A DNA stretch of 64,000 nucleotides. It comes from Coffea arabica (taxonomy: Eukaryota; Streptophyta; Magnoliopsida; Gentianales; Rubiaceae). The position numbers were made by a program, and so were the translations under genes. The DNA lies in assembly GCF_036785885.1 (NCBI RefSeq), contig NC_092322.1, positions 15,150,466-15,214,465 of the forward strand, read 5' to 3'. Under the pieces are notes generated by a model. That model was given only the letters and a program-made list of their open reading frames with translations. It was not told where the DNA came from and ran no database searches. This document shows, piece after piece, positions 23,632 through 36,300 of this stretch; the first letter of the stretch is position 1; every line of letters starts with the position of its first letter.

Positions 23632-23724
23632 TTTTTTTTTAAGTGTAAGTGGGAGGGTTCGAGTGTAGAATCTTTCACTTACACTTTCTTCTCTTAGAAC
23701 CACCCAACTCATCCCCTCCTCTCA
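23632..23724 (-). mobile_element. SINE-like insertion, minus orientation
   Basis: A 93-bp insert starts with a T run (its poly-A tail on the minus strand) and is flanked by AGTGACATTGTAGAC (23617-23631) and AGTGACATTGTAGGC (23725-23739), a 15-bp duplication with one mismatch. It carries GGGTTCGAGTG, resembling a B-box. A short or truncated SINE is the best explanation. Confidence 0.7.
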
Positions 23725-23739
23725 AGTGACATTGTAGGC

Positions 23740-24682
23740 ATAATCGTGTATATACACGTTTTTATCATGGTGTGCATAATTTATCCAATTTGGATGACAA
23801 GGAAGAAACTATAATTTGGCTCGATTAACAAACTTTACAATGGTGATAGCATTAGAGATATTGTAATTAATATCCAAAGTCTAGTTATAATTCATTGAGA
23901 TGAGATTTTTATTTATTTTATGTTCAAAGTCTAATTGTGTTCGTAGACAATGATTGAAAAAAAGAGGATCCTTACGCCTAACTTTAACGGAAGAAAGAGG
24001 GAGAATAACTTATAATTTAGTAGAATTTTGAGGTTGTTTTTACTAGATGAGTATTAAAAAATGTATGTAACTCTATAAAATTCATGTTTTCCTCAACTTG
24101 AAAAAATGGCAAAAGACAAGACAAAGTTAATTTAAAAAAAAAAAAAAAGGCAAAAGACAAGGAGCATGTAATGGATGCCTTTCTTTTGAACGAAAGAAGC
24201 AAAATTTTTTGATACTTTCTTGTTGGCTAGGAACTAATTGGTAATATTGACCAAAGGAAATGGCTGAAAATCACCTCATTCTCCTTTCACATTTTCACAA
24301 TTGCCTTCAGTTTCCAAAGTCTTCGTGGTATGCATGAAATTGATTTTCTAAAGGCCGATCCTGAGTACTTACGGCTTCTTCTTCTTGTTTTCATCATAAT
24401 TCTACTTAATATTGTGTTAAGTCAGTTGAAATTCAAGTCTTTTGAATCTTAGCTCGGTTAAAGATTTTACAAATGCTTAAAATGTACATCTTTTCAGGAG
24501 TTAATAACCATGAAGATAGGTTATGGAGAAAGGGGAACTTAATTTTTTTTCCTTTCTTGCCAAATCTTCTTGATCTTTACTAGTTTAAGTTACTGAATAG
24601 GCTGTAGTCTGTTTCTCTTGATTTGGAGTAATAAATTAGGATCAAGAATAAGACCTTCACTTGTTATCCAGATGCAAAGGTG
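23740..24682. other. Intergenic DNA upstream of the GH18 pseudogene
   Basis: AT-rich with A-runs (24130-24150). Part may be the former promoter of the chitinase-like gene, but no element is distinctive. Confidence 0.4.
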
Positions 24683-25969
24683 ATGATGGAATACATCGGA
24701 GCCACAGGAGTACCAGTAAGATTTGATGCAGTACCCATAGAAGAAGGCATAGATTTTCACTTCATACTTGGCTTTGCTATTGATGCAGATCCATTAGGCA
24801 AACCCCCAAAATGGAACCTTTTCACCTTACTGGGCATCAACATTAACCCCAAAATCTGTTGCAGCTAGGGGTGCAAACGAGTTGAATCAAGTCGAACTTT
24901 GGCCTAATCGACCTCGAGCTCGACGTGCTCAAAATGTCAAGTTCAATCTCAACGAGCATACTGTTTTGATTAGTACGGTTCGCGGAGCGAACCTTCTAGG
25001 CTTCCACAGTGCGCAAGGTCGAGTCGAGCTCGAGTTTAAAAAATAAAAAAAATAATTATTATTTTATTTTTTAAAAATAAAAAATAATTATTTTATTTTT
25101 TAAAATGAATAAAATAATAATTTTTTAACAAATAATAAAATATTAGAAATATATATAATTTTACTATTAAAATTTTAAAATATATATATGTATATAATCT
25201 AGCTCCGAACCAACGAGTTTAATGTTTTTGAACTCGAGCTCGACTTGATTAGTTCGAACTCGATATTGACCAAGCTCGAGTCGAGTTGGTATTCGAGTTG
25301 CTTGCGATCCGATCCGTGAACTGCCCTACTGGCAGTCATCAAGGCCAAACATCCTAATGTTAAAGTCATGGCTAGCCTTTCTGGCTGCAGCATTGGCAAA
25401 AAGGCCCTGAATTGGTACATCCCAGCTGATACTCAGCATTGGATATCAAATGCATACTCGTCACTGAGATCCATGGTTGAAACTTACCATCTTGATGGAA
25501 TCGACATAGACAACAAAAGATTTGGCAGACATAATGACAGCTTTGCTTATTGCATTGGTGAACTTTTGAGTCTCTTCAAGAACCAAAGCATCATATTTTT
25601 CGCGAGCATTGCACTATTTTACAGCATTGTGATCCCATATATCAAGCTTTATAAAGATTCTGGAGATGTTATTGATTATGTTAATCATCAGTTATACACA
25701 CATAGGGTCAGAACTCCTGGAGGATACTTTGAGGCTTTCAAACTTAGGACTGCACAGTTTGACAAGTCCAAAGTTTTGCCTTAGCTATGAAGGCAATGGT
25801 AGAGGAATACAAGGGGAAGTATTCTTTGATGCTCTAAGGCTTCTTGAAGAAAATGGATTTGATATTTAATGGGGTGATGATTTTTTCAGCTGATGCTTCT
25901 GCCAAGAATAATTATTACAACCAAAGAAAGTCTCAAGCTTTCTTGCTGAATTCTACGAGTAGTGTATGA
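24683..25969 (+). pseudogene. GH18 chitinase-2/narbonin-like pseudogene, split by a hAT MITE
   Basis: The readable protein begins with EYIGATGVPVRFDAVPIEEG then FHFILGFAIDADPLGKP, and after the insertion continues VIKAKHPNVKVMASLSG, YHLDGIDIDNKRF, GDVIDYVNHQLYTHRV, FEAFKLRTAQFDKSKVLP, GRGIQGEVFFDALRLLEENG and GVMIFSADASAKNNYY. This is the GH18 barrel of plant class V/bulb chitinase-2-like proteins, in one exon and without signal peptide. Damage: an extra base in the C-run at about 24802 shifts the frame (the correct frame PQNGTFSPYWAS runs to the insertion); a 463-bp MITE at 24866-25328; extra T bases at about 25783 and 25868. The catalytic motif DGxDxDxE reads DGIDIDNK, so the acid Glu is Lys. 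Narbonin-like family members also lack activity, so this change may predate the decay. Confidence 0.88.
24866..25328. mobile_element. hAT-type MITE inserted in the GH18 coding sequence
   Basis: Starts TAGGGGTGCAAACGAG (identical to the end of the 5296 MITE) and ends CCCTA with a degraded right inverted repeat. Flanks GTTGCAGC (24858-24865) and CTGGCAGT (25329-25336) are a diverged 8-bp target duplication. Removing the element and one copy restores a continuous SVAAVIKA reading, confirming the borders. Subterminal CTCGAGTCGAG-type motifs flank an AT-rich core. Confidence 0.85.
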
Positions 25970-26108
25970 TTTCTTGTGTTAATCTTTGTAGTGAGCTTGA
26001 AAGGAGAATCCCTTCCCTTTTCCTCCTTTTCGTTGATTGAGTATCAGGGCATCGAGGCAGGCGCGGAGGCGCTGTGTCACGTACGTTTTAATTCTATAGT
26101 ATATAATC

Positions 26109-26341
26109 TTTTTTTTTTTCACGGTCTGGAGGGATATCCCGAAATCATCCAGACTAATCCCCCAAACTGGGCAAAGCTCTTCTCAAAGATGCCCAACAAC
26201 GGCAGCAAGTGGGTGTCGAACCCTGAATCTTACTGTAAAAACAGACGATCGAAATTAGCCACGGCAGCAAGTGGGTGTCGAACCCTGAATCTTACTGTAA
26301 AAACAGACGATCGAAATTAGCCTAACTACCCACTGGGAGCC
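26109..26341 (-). mobile_element. Au-like SINE with internal 62-bp tandem duplication
   Basis: On the minus strand it runs from GGCTCCCAGTGGGTAG through a B box (GGGTTCGACACCC) and GGGGGATTAGTCTGG to CTCCAGACCGTG plus a poly-A tail, the layout of Au-type plant SINEs. Flanks 26095-26108 and 26342-26355 match at 12 of 14 bases as the target duplication. The segments 26199-26260 and 26261-26322 are near-identical tandem copies, so the element has two B boxes. Confidence 0.8.
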
Positions 26342-26355
26342 TATAATAGATAATC

Positions 26356-29300
26356 ATGTTATACTATTGTATTGTACTGAATATATGTGAAATATTTTAT
26401 TTATGTATATCAATTTTTTTGAAAATACAACTATATGGTGTTATCATGCATCAAGAATGTAGCAAGCATAACAGTCATATCGAATTGGACGAAAATACAA
26501 CCATATTCGCTTCCATGTCTGAGTATTAAAACTAGTATAGATTCGATTATAGAAATAAGTGGAGAGTAATAACTTGTAATATAAGCAATTTTCAAATTCT
26601 TACATCATATAAATTCAAATCTCAACTCTTTACCACACGTTACATCCCATTATTAATAGAACTGTATACATGGAAGTTAATATTGCCATCAAATGACACA
26701 TAATCACTTTGATCCATTCTAGTGATCTCGAAAGCTAAAGATAATTGAAAGTATTGTGCCCATCTTTTTTTTTTTTTTTTTTTTTTTGCATTTTCATTCT
26801 ATAAAAAAAAATTTGTCATTCATTCAAGAAGTGTTGAGAATTGTTAGAATATTCATCATTTTGGTGGCATAATGGTAAATCATTTTTTTAGGATCGTGGT
26901 GACGTTAATCTTTTTTCATTTTCATTTCTTTTTTTACCAAGTGAGGTTGCTTCATTTGATGCATTTTTCTTTCCCCACTTTCATATTCTTTAAGATGAAG
27001 TAACTTTTTAGCTAAACTGACTTGTTTTGAGTAGACCAAACTAGGTAGCTAATCCTGGGAATATCTTGGCTCATTTTCTTTGCTGACATACATTAGACAA
27101 TGAAGAATGTCATCCACAACACTTGTGCACAACGACTTTGGATAATAGATCATATGGGACAATTTTTTGAAAAAAAAAAAATACTATAGCACATTTTTTG
27201 ATATAATGTATATGAGATAAAAAAGGTGGTTGAAAAATATATTGATAATATAAGTAAATAAATTTTTATAAATAATCCACTATCCAAACAAAAATGCTTT
27301 TTAATTCATGTCAACCACTCAAAGTTAGGGACAAAAAATATTCTCCCTCGTCGAGCGCGATTTCTCTCTATTCTAGAGGGACGAGTGCCCTTTTGTGGTT
27401 GTCTAAAATATGTCTGTTTGGATTAGCTCGTTTTTTGAAAAATAAGTTTTTTAAATATAATGCTATGGTAACACATTTCAAAAACACTTCTAAAATACTT
27501 CAAACACAACAATTTTATACACACTTAAAAAAAATTTAAAAATATAAATCTCGCCACTACTTTCTACTTCCATCTACCACCCCTCTCCTCCTTCCTCCTT
27601 CTCCACAGTAGTTTATTATTAATTTATCTATTTTTTTCTCCCCCACATTTTCAGTGGTTTATTTTGCATGGGTTTAGTTGGCATTTTTTTTTTTTTTTGC
27701 CTTTTTTGGTATTAAGGAGGATCAACAAGCCAAAGTAACTAAACGTGGTAATGTAACACCAAATTACATAAAATCTTGAAAACTCGAGATTTTATTTTAA
27801 GCAAATAGGAGATTTTAATATCTTAAAAGAGTTTAATTACCCATAATCAAGAGAGTAAAAAGAACACCTATATCTCAACCTCAAAATGATGGTCAGGCAA
27901 GAACATTGGACAAACTGATGTAACCTTTTGGTCAGAAGTTAAAATGATACAGCAAAAAACAGGTCTAGTTTACATTATTTGCTTAAGCAAAATAAGTTAA
28001 GTTTCATTTCGCCTTCTCGGAAAGCATGACACAAATCAAGATTTCCTTGAGAATCACCAGATTCTTCTCTTACAAAATGGCTAATGATTATTTTATGCAT
28101 ACCTTTTTCAATTTATTAGACTTTAATTCAAATAATAAGGGGGTAAATAACACAATAATAACTGTAAATACATTTAGCAAAATTTGAAAACATGAGGTAA
28201 TATTAAACTTTTTATGTTTCAAACAATAATTTCTTATGATTTTTGTTCATATATAGTGTTAGAATATTATTATTATTATTTTATTGGTAAAATTAGTCAA
28301 ATATCAAATACTTAATCAAAATTGTTAAAAATGGCCAATATGCCTTATTTTTAAACTCAATGGAGGAAAATAAAGATTAAATCAAACTTCACTCTTTTGG
28401 GCAATAATAGTAACTATAGATAATTTTAGCAATAAAAGGGCAATGTCATAACGCACTTTTTTTTTTCTTCTTTTTACAGAGTTAAGATTTCCAAGGTTGA
28501 CTAATTTTCATGGGAGGTAAAGTGTGATTACCCTTGAAACTCAAAGCAAACTGTGATTAACCCTTTATTTTTTAGAACTTCAAACTTCCCCTATACCCTT
28601 TTCATGGCATTTTTTAGTTTTTAAATTTCAAACCTCCATTTTAATAACTTAGTCTAATATACCATGGACTCCGTTAAGTTTGACCGTTAGTCATGGGGTA
28701 AAATGACTAAAAGATAACGTTAAGAGGGAAATTAATAGTGACACCGAACGTTAAGGGGGTAAAGTGAGAATAATCCTAAAAAATATGCACTTTTCAGGTA
28801 AGCATACATATAGGCTCTCCGCTTTGGAAGGTGAGTTTTTTGAGTGTTTATATAAAACTTAAGTGTATACCGAAAACACTAGTAAATCATTATGCTTTTG
28901 GAATAACTTATAGTAACATGAGACTTGACCACTTAAGATGAATTCCTCACATAGAGTGGTCTTTTAGTGCACTAATATGCAGGCCAATCAATGACATATG
29001 GTATTCAAGGAAGAACATGAATACAAGCACAAGTTCCTATTTCATGAACATCAAAATCAAAATCAAAATGTGGTAGTCCATACAAAACTTTTTCATCAAT
29101 TCTAAACACATAAAATAATTTTTTTTACTAGAAATTTTGCATTAGCATAGGATAGGCTCTTTTGAAGCTATAGGGCAAAAACCACCTCACGTTATGGAAT
29201 TTTTTAAAATTTTAACTTTTTATTTTCGGATTTACCATCTAAAATCACGAAACTTTAATTCGACCTTTATAGTCTAAAAATTGCATTAAATCTTCCATCA

Positions 29301-29829
29301 TGGTGTACATTACATCCCATTACCTATGAAATTTTAATCGACAAATCACTTAAATTGTTAAATAATTTTTTTTTTTGCTTGAATTCTAGTCTCAAATTTT
29401 GATTACAATGTCTGATAATCCATTTGTAATAATCATCAATGTTCCTAATCACACATTCATCTAGAGCAAACTTTTAAGAGTACAACTATCATTTTAGTTT
29501 CATAAAACATTTAAAATTATCTAAGAATCCAAATATTTAATAATCTAATTTATATACAAATAGAGATGTCCAAATTTCAGTAGTTATTTTAAATATTCAT
29601 GGCAAGCTAAAGAAAAATTTGAATTCACCGTGACTAAAGAACAAAAAAAATTTGAATTTTGAATATTTTCTAACGACCTTATTTACTTACTGCTAACAAT
29701 AGAAAACATAAAAAAAGGAAAAAAAGAAATTAAAATGATTAAAAAAAAAAAGAAATAGTAGTAAAATAGTCTTACATCACCACCAACCGATCACGCGCAC
29801 GTTAGCCCCCACCATAGTATTCCCCATTT
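26356..29829. other. Intergenic DNA with poly-T tracts and MITE fragments
   Basis: Long T-run at 26767-26787. At about 27150-27295 a stretch ends in CCACTATCCAAACA, and at about 27412 another begins TGTTTGGATTAGC; both resemble arms of a common TTTGG-type plant MITE. Around 28140-28800 several GGGGTAAA/GTGATTA(A)CCC phrases recur in opposite orientations, suggesting another decayed inverted-repeat element. No credible gene. The last few hundred bases form the PI4K promoter region. Confidence 0.4.
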
Positions 29830-30330
29830 CCACTTCAAAATTTCAATATTTTTTCTTGACCAAAACGCTGCCGATCACCACCAGCTCAACTCCCCGGTTT
29901 CTTCATCTTCTCGCTGCCGACGGGATCAATTCAACTCGCGGAGACCTTGTAAACGACGTCGTCTGCGGTAACTTCCTCATTTCTCTCTCTCTTCTTTCCA
30001 CTTCCTGTTCCGATCTCTCTCATTTCAAAATTTAGCAAAAAATGGGGTAAATTCAGAATTCGCAAAAAATTCAACTTTTTATTCATCTTCTTTTTTTTTT
30101 CCTCTCAGAATCATCTTGACATCATCGGGAGCTGAATTGAATTGAAAATCTACTGAATTCAGAACCTTAGTGTGTTCAATTTAGTGCAATTGAACTAGCT
30201 AGGGTTTTCAAAATTTTTCTGTGAATATATAGGTGTAGGTAGATAGATATACGAATACATTTGAGTTTATATAGATGGAGGAGAGGATAGTGTTGTGAGA
30301 TTTAGGGTTTGGGTTTTATGAAGATGTAAA
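29830..30330 (+). other. PI4K beta 5' leader with one intron
   Basis: A first leader exon ends at 29967 (GTCTGCG before GTAACT), and the next exon starts at 30109 after a long pyrimidine tract and CTCTCAG. The start of transcription is not visible; sequence becomes GC-richer from about 29860. Leader introns are common in plant genes with long leaders. Confidence 0.5.
30275..30329 (+). promoter_or_regulatory. Two upstream ORFs in the PI4K beta leader
   Basis: uORF1: ATG at 30275, 7 codons (MEERIVL), stop ending at 30298. uORF2: ATG at 30318, reads M-K-M, stop TAA at 30327-30329, one base before the main ATG at 30331. Both lie in the spliced leader exon. A terminating ribosome so close to the main start can reinitiate poorly or slide, so these may dampen translation; that effect is inferred. 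Confidence 0.65.
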
Positions 30331-33300
30331 ATGGCGAAGCTGTTAGGATTAGCGAGAGGATTAATAGGGGAACCAGCCGAGTCACCTCGGGAGATTACTC
30401 GAACCATTCTGACCAGTGAGAACATCGGTGAGAGTGGGTGGCTTATCCGATTCTTTGACTCGGCGTTTTTCTGTGAGTGGATTGCTGTCAGCTACCTGTA
30501 CAAGCATGATCATGCAGGTGTTAGGGATTACTTGTGTAATAGAATGTATACTTTGCCACTTCCGGGTATCGAGAGTTACTTGTTCCAGATATGTTATATG
30601 CTCATTTACAAGCCAAGCCCCTCCTTGGATAAGTTTGTGATTGATATTTGCTCTAAATCACTCCAAATTGCTCTTAAAGTGCATTGGTTTTTGATGTCGG
30701 AGCTTGAGGACAACGATGATAATGATGGGATTAGTAGGATTCAGGAGAAGTGTCAGATTGCTGCCACTTTGATGGGTGAGTGGCCGCCCTTGATTAGGCC
30801 ACAAAATGCTGCTTCGTCAAGCCCAATGGGGAAGAATCAAATGCTGAATAGGTTACTTTCTTCAAAACAGAAGCTGCTGTCTCTGACATCATCACCTCCC
30901 TCAACACAGCGGTCTATGTCACTTTCGCCTACTTCTGGTAATAATTTACAGCAGGATGATGGTGGTGGAAGTAATCAAAACCTTAATAGCAAGGTGTCAT
31001 CGCCAGAAGAGAATAAGATCTTTAAGAAGTTTATTCCAGGACCAAAAATGCGGGATGCTCTACTATTCAGGAAGTCAGTGGACAAGGATGAGGAAGAGTC
31101 AGAGAAAGATGGGTTTTTTAAGAGGTTATTGAGGGATAGTAGGGATGAAGATGTCAGGAAAGTAGCGGGCAAAGATGAAGTGGAGCCTGAGAAGGAAGGG
31201 TTTTTTAAAAGGTTGCGTAGAGATAGTAGTAGAGATGATGATTCTAGGAAATCACTTGATAATGATGAGGAACCAGCGAAAAAAGAGGAGGGTTTTTTCA
31301 AGAGGTTGCTCGGAGATAATAGGGATGAAGATTCTAGGAAATCTATGGATAAGTCTGACGATGAGTCAGAGAAGGATGGGTTCTTCAGGAGGTTTTTAAA
31401 AGACAGTAAGGATGAAGAAGAGGAGCTTACATCAAGCTCAGATGGGTTCTTTAAGCGGATATTTCGTGACAGTAAAAACGATGCCGAGGAAAAAGCAGGG
31501 TCAAAATCTGGGGATGATGATGGTAAAGAAGGATTTTTCCGGAAGCTTTTCAAGGAGAAATTTGAGGAAAAGAAGGATGTTGGTGAAAGAAATGATGATG
31601 AAGAAAGAACGCGAAAAAATTCTGAAGATGATGAAAAAGAAGGTTTCTTCAAAAAATTCTTTAAAGAAAGATTTGAGGATAAGAAAGATATGAATGACAG
31701 GAGCCAGGAGGATGGGAAGGGGCAACCAAATGGTGAGGAAGATGAGCATTTGGATTTTTCATTGTTCCGCAGGATATTTCGGGTGCATCCTGAGGATCCT
31801 AAGTCTCCTGCAGTACAAGAAAACAGCAATGGCAGCAATTTCCTTGAAAGCAGTCCCGGAACAGAGAAATTTTTTCGAAAGCTGTTTAGGGATCGTGATC
31901 GCTCTGTCGAAGACTCAGAGCTTTTTGGTTCAAAAAAGAACAAGGAGGTTAGTCCACAACTTTTTTTTCTCCTTTTGACTGTTTCTTACTGCTTGTAATT
32001 GTAATTTAGTGTCTCCATTGGTGGTGTTATCATCTAGAAATATTGATTGTGACGTTACTTTTTTGGTTTTTAAACAATGTTTGTTTCAGAAAATTCTGTA
32101 ATGATTCAGAGTTCAACATGAGATGGTGTTTTGGCCTTTCTTTATGGTATTGTTGAGAGTCAGTCAAAGTCATCAGATGTTCAAGTTTTAATATGTTTCT
32201 ATATGCTTAATTGTGTAATCATCATTTTGAACTTCTGTAACAGATTTTCTGAACTCCTTTGCATAATCCTTTCAAATAAAGGGGATCCTGTAGGAACTGA
32301 AAGTGAAAAATCTGGCTTTATGGTTTTCTTTGGTGATTGAGATTTGTACCCTTTTGAAAGGCAGAACCTTTTGTTAGGTGGCTAATGCTTCAATAATGGT
32401 AAAGAACAGATTCTATCATCAGAAATCCTCAATCCAGTTCTTAAAGCAGTATCGTAAGCAGAAGTTGGGACCTCCTCCTTCCCCTGGCTTCTGTTAGGGG
32501 GGATGGGGGTTCAGCTTCATCAGACACACTGTTACTGTGGTTGTATGCCAAATATCTGTTTCTGATGCTAATACTTTAATTATTTATGGATATTCTTTAT
32601 CACCATTTATCCCTTATATGTAATATAAACATTCTCTAACACAACGAAGCTTATAATACTTCACGGGTGGTCTTTTGCACACAAGTATATTACAGATAGA
32701 GACAATAAAAACCTTGGTCATGCTTACATGTCTAGTCTGTCATGCATCTGTGGAGTAAAGATGGATCTTTACTTTGGACCATTTAGTGCTTTTTGACTTT
32801 TTGAGTTGTCTTTTAAGGGAAAATTGGTTGTATGCTTTTGGTGGCTGTGGCGATGTATAGTATCTTTCCTCGGAAAATTTATTAATATCTTTGTGGTTAA
32901 TGGTATCCATTGAAGTGCTGGGGTTGGTTTTGGTCCCTTGTTACACTCTCTCATTTGTTCAATGAGGGAGACTTGTAGGAATTGGGTGACAAATCACGAC
33001 AGTTTCATGGTTAACTGACTTCATTGAAATGCAAGGATTCCCTTGGCAGTAGACAATTCATTGTCCAATGCATGAGCTGTGAATGTATGACCATTATGGT
33101 TAAAGGCTGATATATAGAAACCATATAAGTGGCTTGTGATGATTGTATATCATTAGTATGTCCCTGCTCGTCACAAGTGCTTTGCCTTGTCAGGGGGAGG
33201 CACATGTACTGCACCTAGCTTCACCTCAGCACATAGGCATGCCTCTAGGTGCCTTTAGACAATATGCTTCTACTCTTTGGAGAAATCTTTTGTACATTTG

Positions 33301-36300
33301 GCCTTGTTCTTGCAACTTGTAGAAAGTATGAATGCATGTTTGATTAGGAATAGATTTTGGCATTTGCCTCGTTCTATTTCCCCATCTCTTTATTTTTTTA
33401 TTTTTTTTTTATGTGGTTCCTAATGCTGTTTCACTTTGCAGAAATGTCCTGCCTCACCAAAGCAGGAGAATGAGAAATTAATTGCTAAACCGCCACTTCC
33501 AAATAATGCTGCATCACATTTTCGGAAAGGGGGGTATCATGCATCACTTGATTTTGTGCAATCATTATGTGAGACTTCTTTTGCCTTAGTAGATGTATTT
33601 CCAATTGAAGATCGTAAAAGTGCTCTTTGCGAGGTTTGTTATCCTTGTGGTTTGCCCAGATTAATTTGTCCAGAAATATATCATAGTTACTGAAATTGTG
33701 CTTCTCTGTTTCTAGTCACTTGTGGAGATTAATGCACATATAGCTGCTGCCCAGAGTAGTGGAGGTATGTAAAGTAGTTTGGGTAGTTTACTCATTTCTT
33801 TTTCTTCTTTTGAGATGCTTCGTAATCATTTCAACTGTGGGTGTCTATTGTAATGGTTTATAAATAACCTAAGGACAAGGCCACTGATGCTCTTTTTTTT
33901 CTTCAAAATTCTCTGTGTTTCTCCATCTTCTCATGGTATTGCATTGCAAAAAAGTGATTATTTAAATTAGAATTTGATGTCTCAACAGATACTTGTTTGT
34001 TTTCTTTCCTAGCCAAAATCTGCTTAAGTATCATGCGATTGCTGAATCTTTTGCAGAGTCTCTATGATGGCGAGAGCACAATAAATGTTTCTATTAGTTT
34101 ATGGTTTCAAAAGAATTTCTCTTGCTATTTGGGTTGGAGTGATTATGATTGGGCTTGCTGTCAATTGCTTGCGATTCTGAAAAGCAGAATCGGGATTCAA
34201 AAGCAGCTGTTTGGATGCTGCTGATTTTCAGCCTTTTTTTTTTGCTTCCAAAAAAGCTAGAAGCAGGTCTTAAAAAGTAATCAAGAACAGAAAAAAGTAG
34301 CATTTTTTAAAATCAGAAGCCGAAAGCTGTGCCTCCAAGAAAAGCTAAAAGCAGGTTTTTAAAAGAATTTGAGAACAGAAAAAGTAGTATTTTTTAGAAT
34401 CAAAAGCTAAAATTAGGTGTTCAAAGTCATTTGGGAACAGGTCAATTGTACAATTCGGAGAGGACATTGATTAAACATAATAGGGCTTATTGTTTTATTC
34501 TTTTCAGTATGCTCTCTACAGCCAGATTTATTTGGAAATTTTTCTTTCACATTAATAGAGGTTCTTAGTGAATATTTAGAATAAAAGCAAATGGCATCTT
34601 GGAACAAGTTAAAAGCTTGTGAATTTGCTGATATAGGGCGATATGATAGAATATAGATAATTTATAATTGTTGCACACTTTTAAAGTTGTGGTCTGTTTT
34701 TTTGTTTACAGTCTCCTGTTTGATGTAAAGGATAAAAATTCGCAGGGTGTCATTTGATATGGTTGTGTACTGCTTTCTACTGTACTTTAGTTATGCGAGT
34801 ATAATTTGCTTGGGAGACCCTTCTAGGTGGATTTTTTTTTTTCTCTTCTCTCTATCTTGAGACGTCCATTTATTTTGCTCCTCTGATCTGTATTTATTGT
34901 ATTATATTCATCTCACTTGGTGAGTTCTCTGCTTAAAATATCAATTTATTAGTAGTGCACCTCCCATTACAATTGATCAGTAGATTACTACTTGAGATGC
35001 AATTCTTCCTAGAGCCTGTTGTTACTTGCATATGTTGTGTATGTGGTTTTGTTTTTAGAGGTTGTTACAGCTTTTATTTCCTTTAAAAGAAGTTCTAGAC
35101 TATGACTTCTTAATGCTTGGAATTGTTTCCTCCAATTTAATTTTGTTATTCCTCTTGGTTCCTCTTGGCTGTGCCCAAGGGGAGATACGGGAGATTTTTT
35201 CCTGAGAAAGATAGGTCATTTTATTTGTTAGAATTTTTTTTTTTGGAAAGGAGAAATTTTTTTGCTTCTTGAGGCATGTTTAATACTTTGACATTAGTGA
35301 TTTTGCTTGTATCATAGGTATTTGTTTCCCAACGGGAAAGGGAACATATCGTGTAGTTCATATACCTGTAGATGAAGCTGTTCTTTTAAATTCTAGGGAA
35401 AAGGCTCCATATTTGATCTGCGTTGAAGTTCTGAAAAGTGAAACTGCAAGGTAATTCATAGAACTGCATTAGCCTTAGAAGCTAGTTCCACTTCTTCCAC
35501 TAAATATGATATCAAATGATGTGAACTAATATTTCTATTATATTGAATTTTTTTTCTAATAGCAACTCAAAGGATGTTTCAAACAGTCAAAAGCTTTCTA
35601 AAGGAGGTATACCTTTGGCCAATGGAGATGCATTATTGCCAAAGCCACCACCTTGGGCATATCCTTTATGGACTGGGCCTGATATGTACCATAGTGGTTA
35701 TGATCGAATGTCTAAGTCTACTTCTCAGGCAATAGATGAGGCAATGACTCAGTTATGGGAGGCCAAAGTAAAATTTGTTCATGTGAATCTTTCTGTGGAG
35801 AGTCAATCAAACTCAGAAATTCACTTTTGCCGCCCTGAAATTACTCCTTCAAGTGGTGGCCAAAACAAAGAATTTGCAACTCATGCTTCGCTGCTGAGGG
35901 AGGGTTTGGATTTGGAGTGGGTGAAGGTTTCGTTGACAGCAGATCCTGGGGTTAGCATGGATGATATAGTTGACCAAGAGCCACCTAGGAGGAGAGAACA
36001 CCGTCGTGTTCCAAGTACAGTAGCTATAGAAGAAGTGAAGGTACCGTTTGTTCTGGCTGTCTGCTTTTCTGTTTTTAAAAATTTAAATTTGGTGTTTGAT
36101 TATGGCAAGAGAGTTTACTTCTAATTTTATATTCTTTTGTTTCTTTCAATTTCTGTCATTTCTGTACAAATGGGTAGTTCTCTCTAAAGTTCATAGCAAT
36201 TGTAAGATTCTACTGGTGTCAGTTCTCTATGAAGTTTGTGGCATTATTGCTCTCTTTTTTCATATTTATATTTTTTATTTTCATAAAAATAGCTGTATTC

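Noticed and set aside
30975..31943. 322-codon open frame on the minus strand
   Set aside because: It mirrors the repetitive charged region of PI4K exon 1; Ser/Leu-rich content is just the complement of the GFFKRL repeats.
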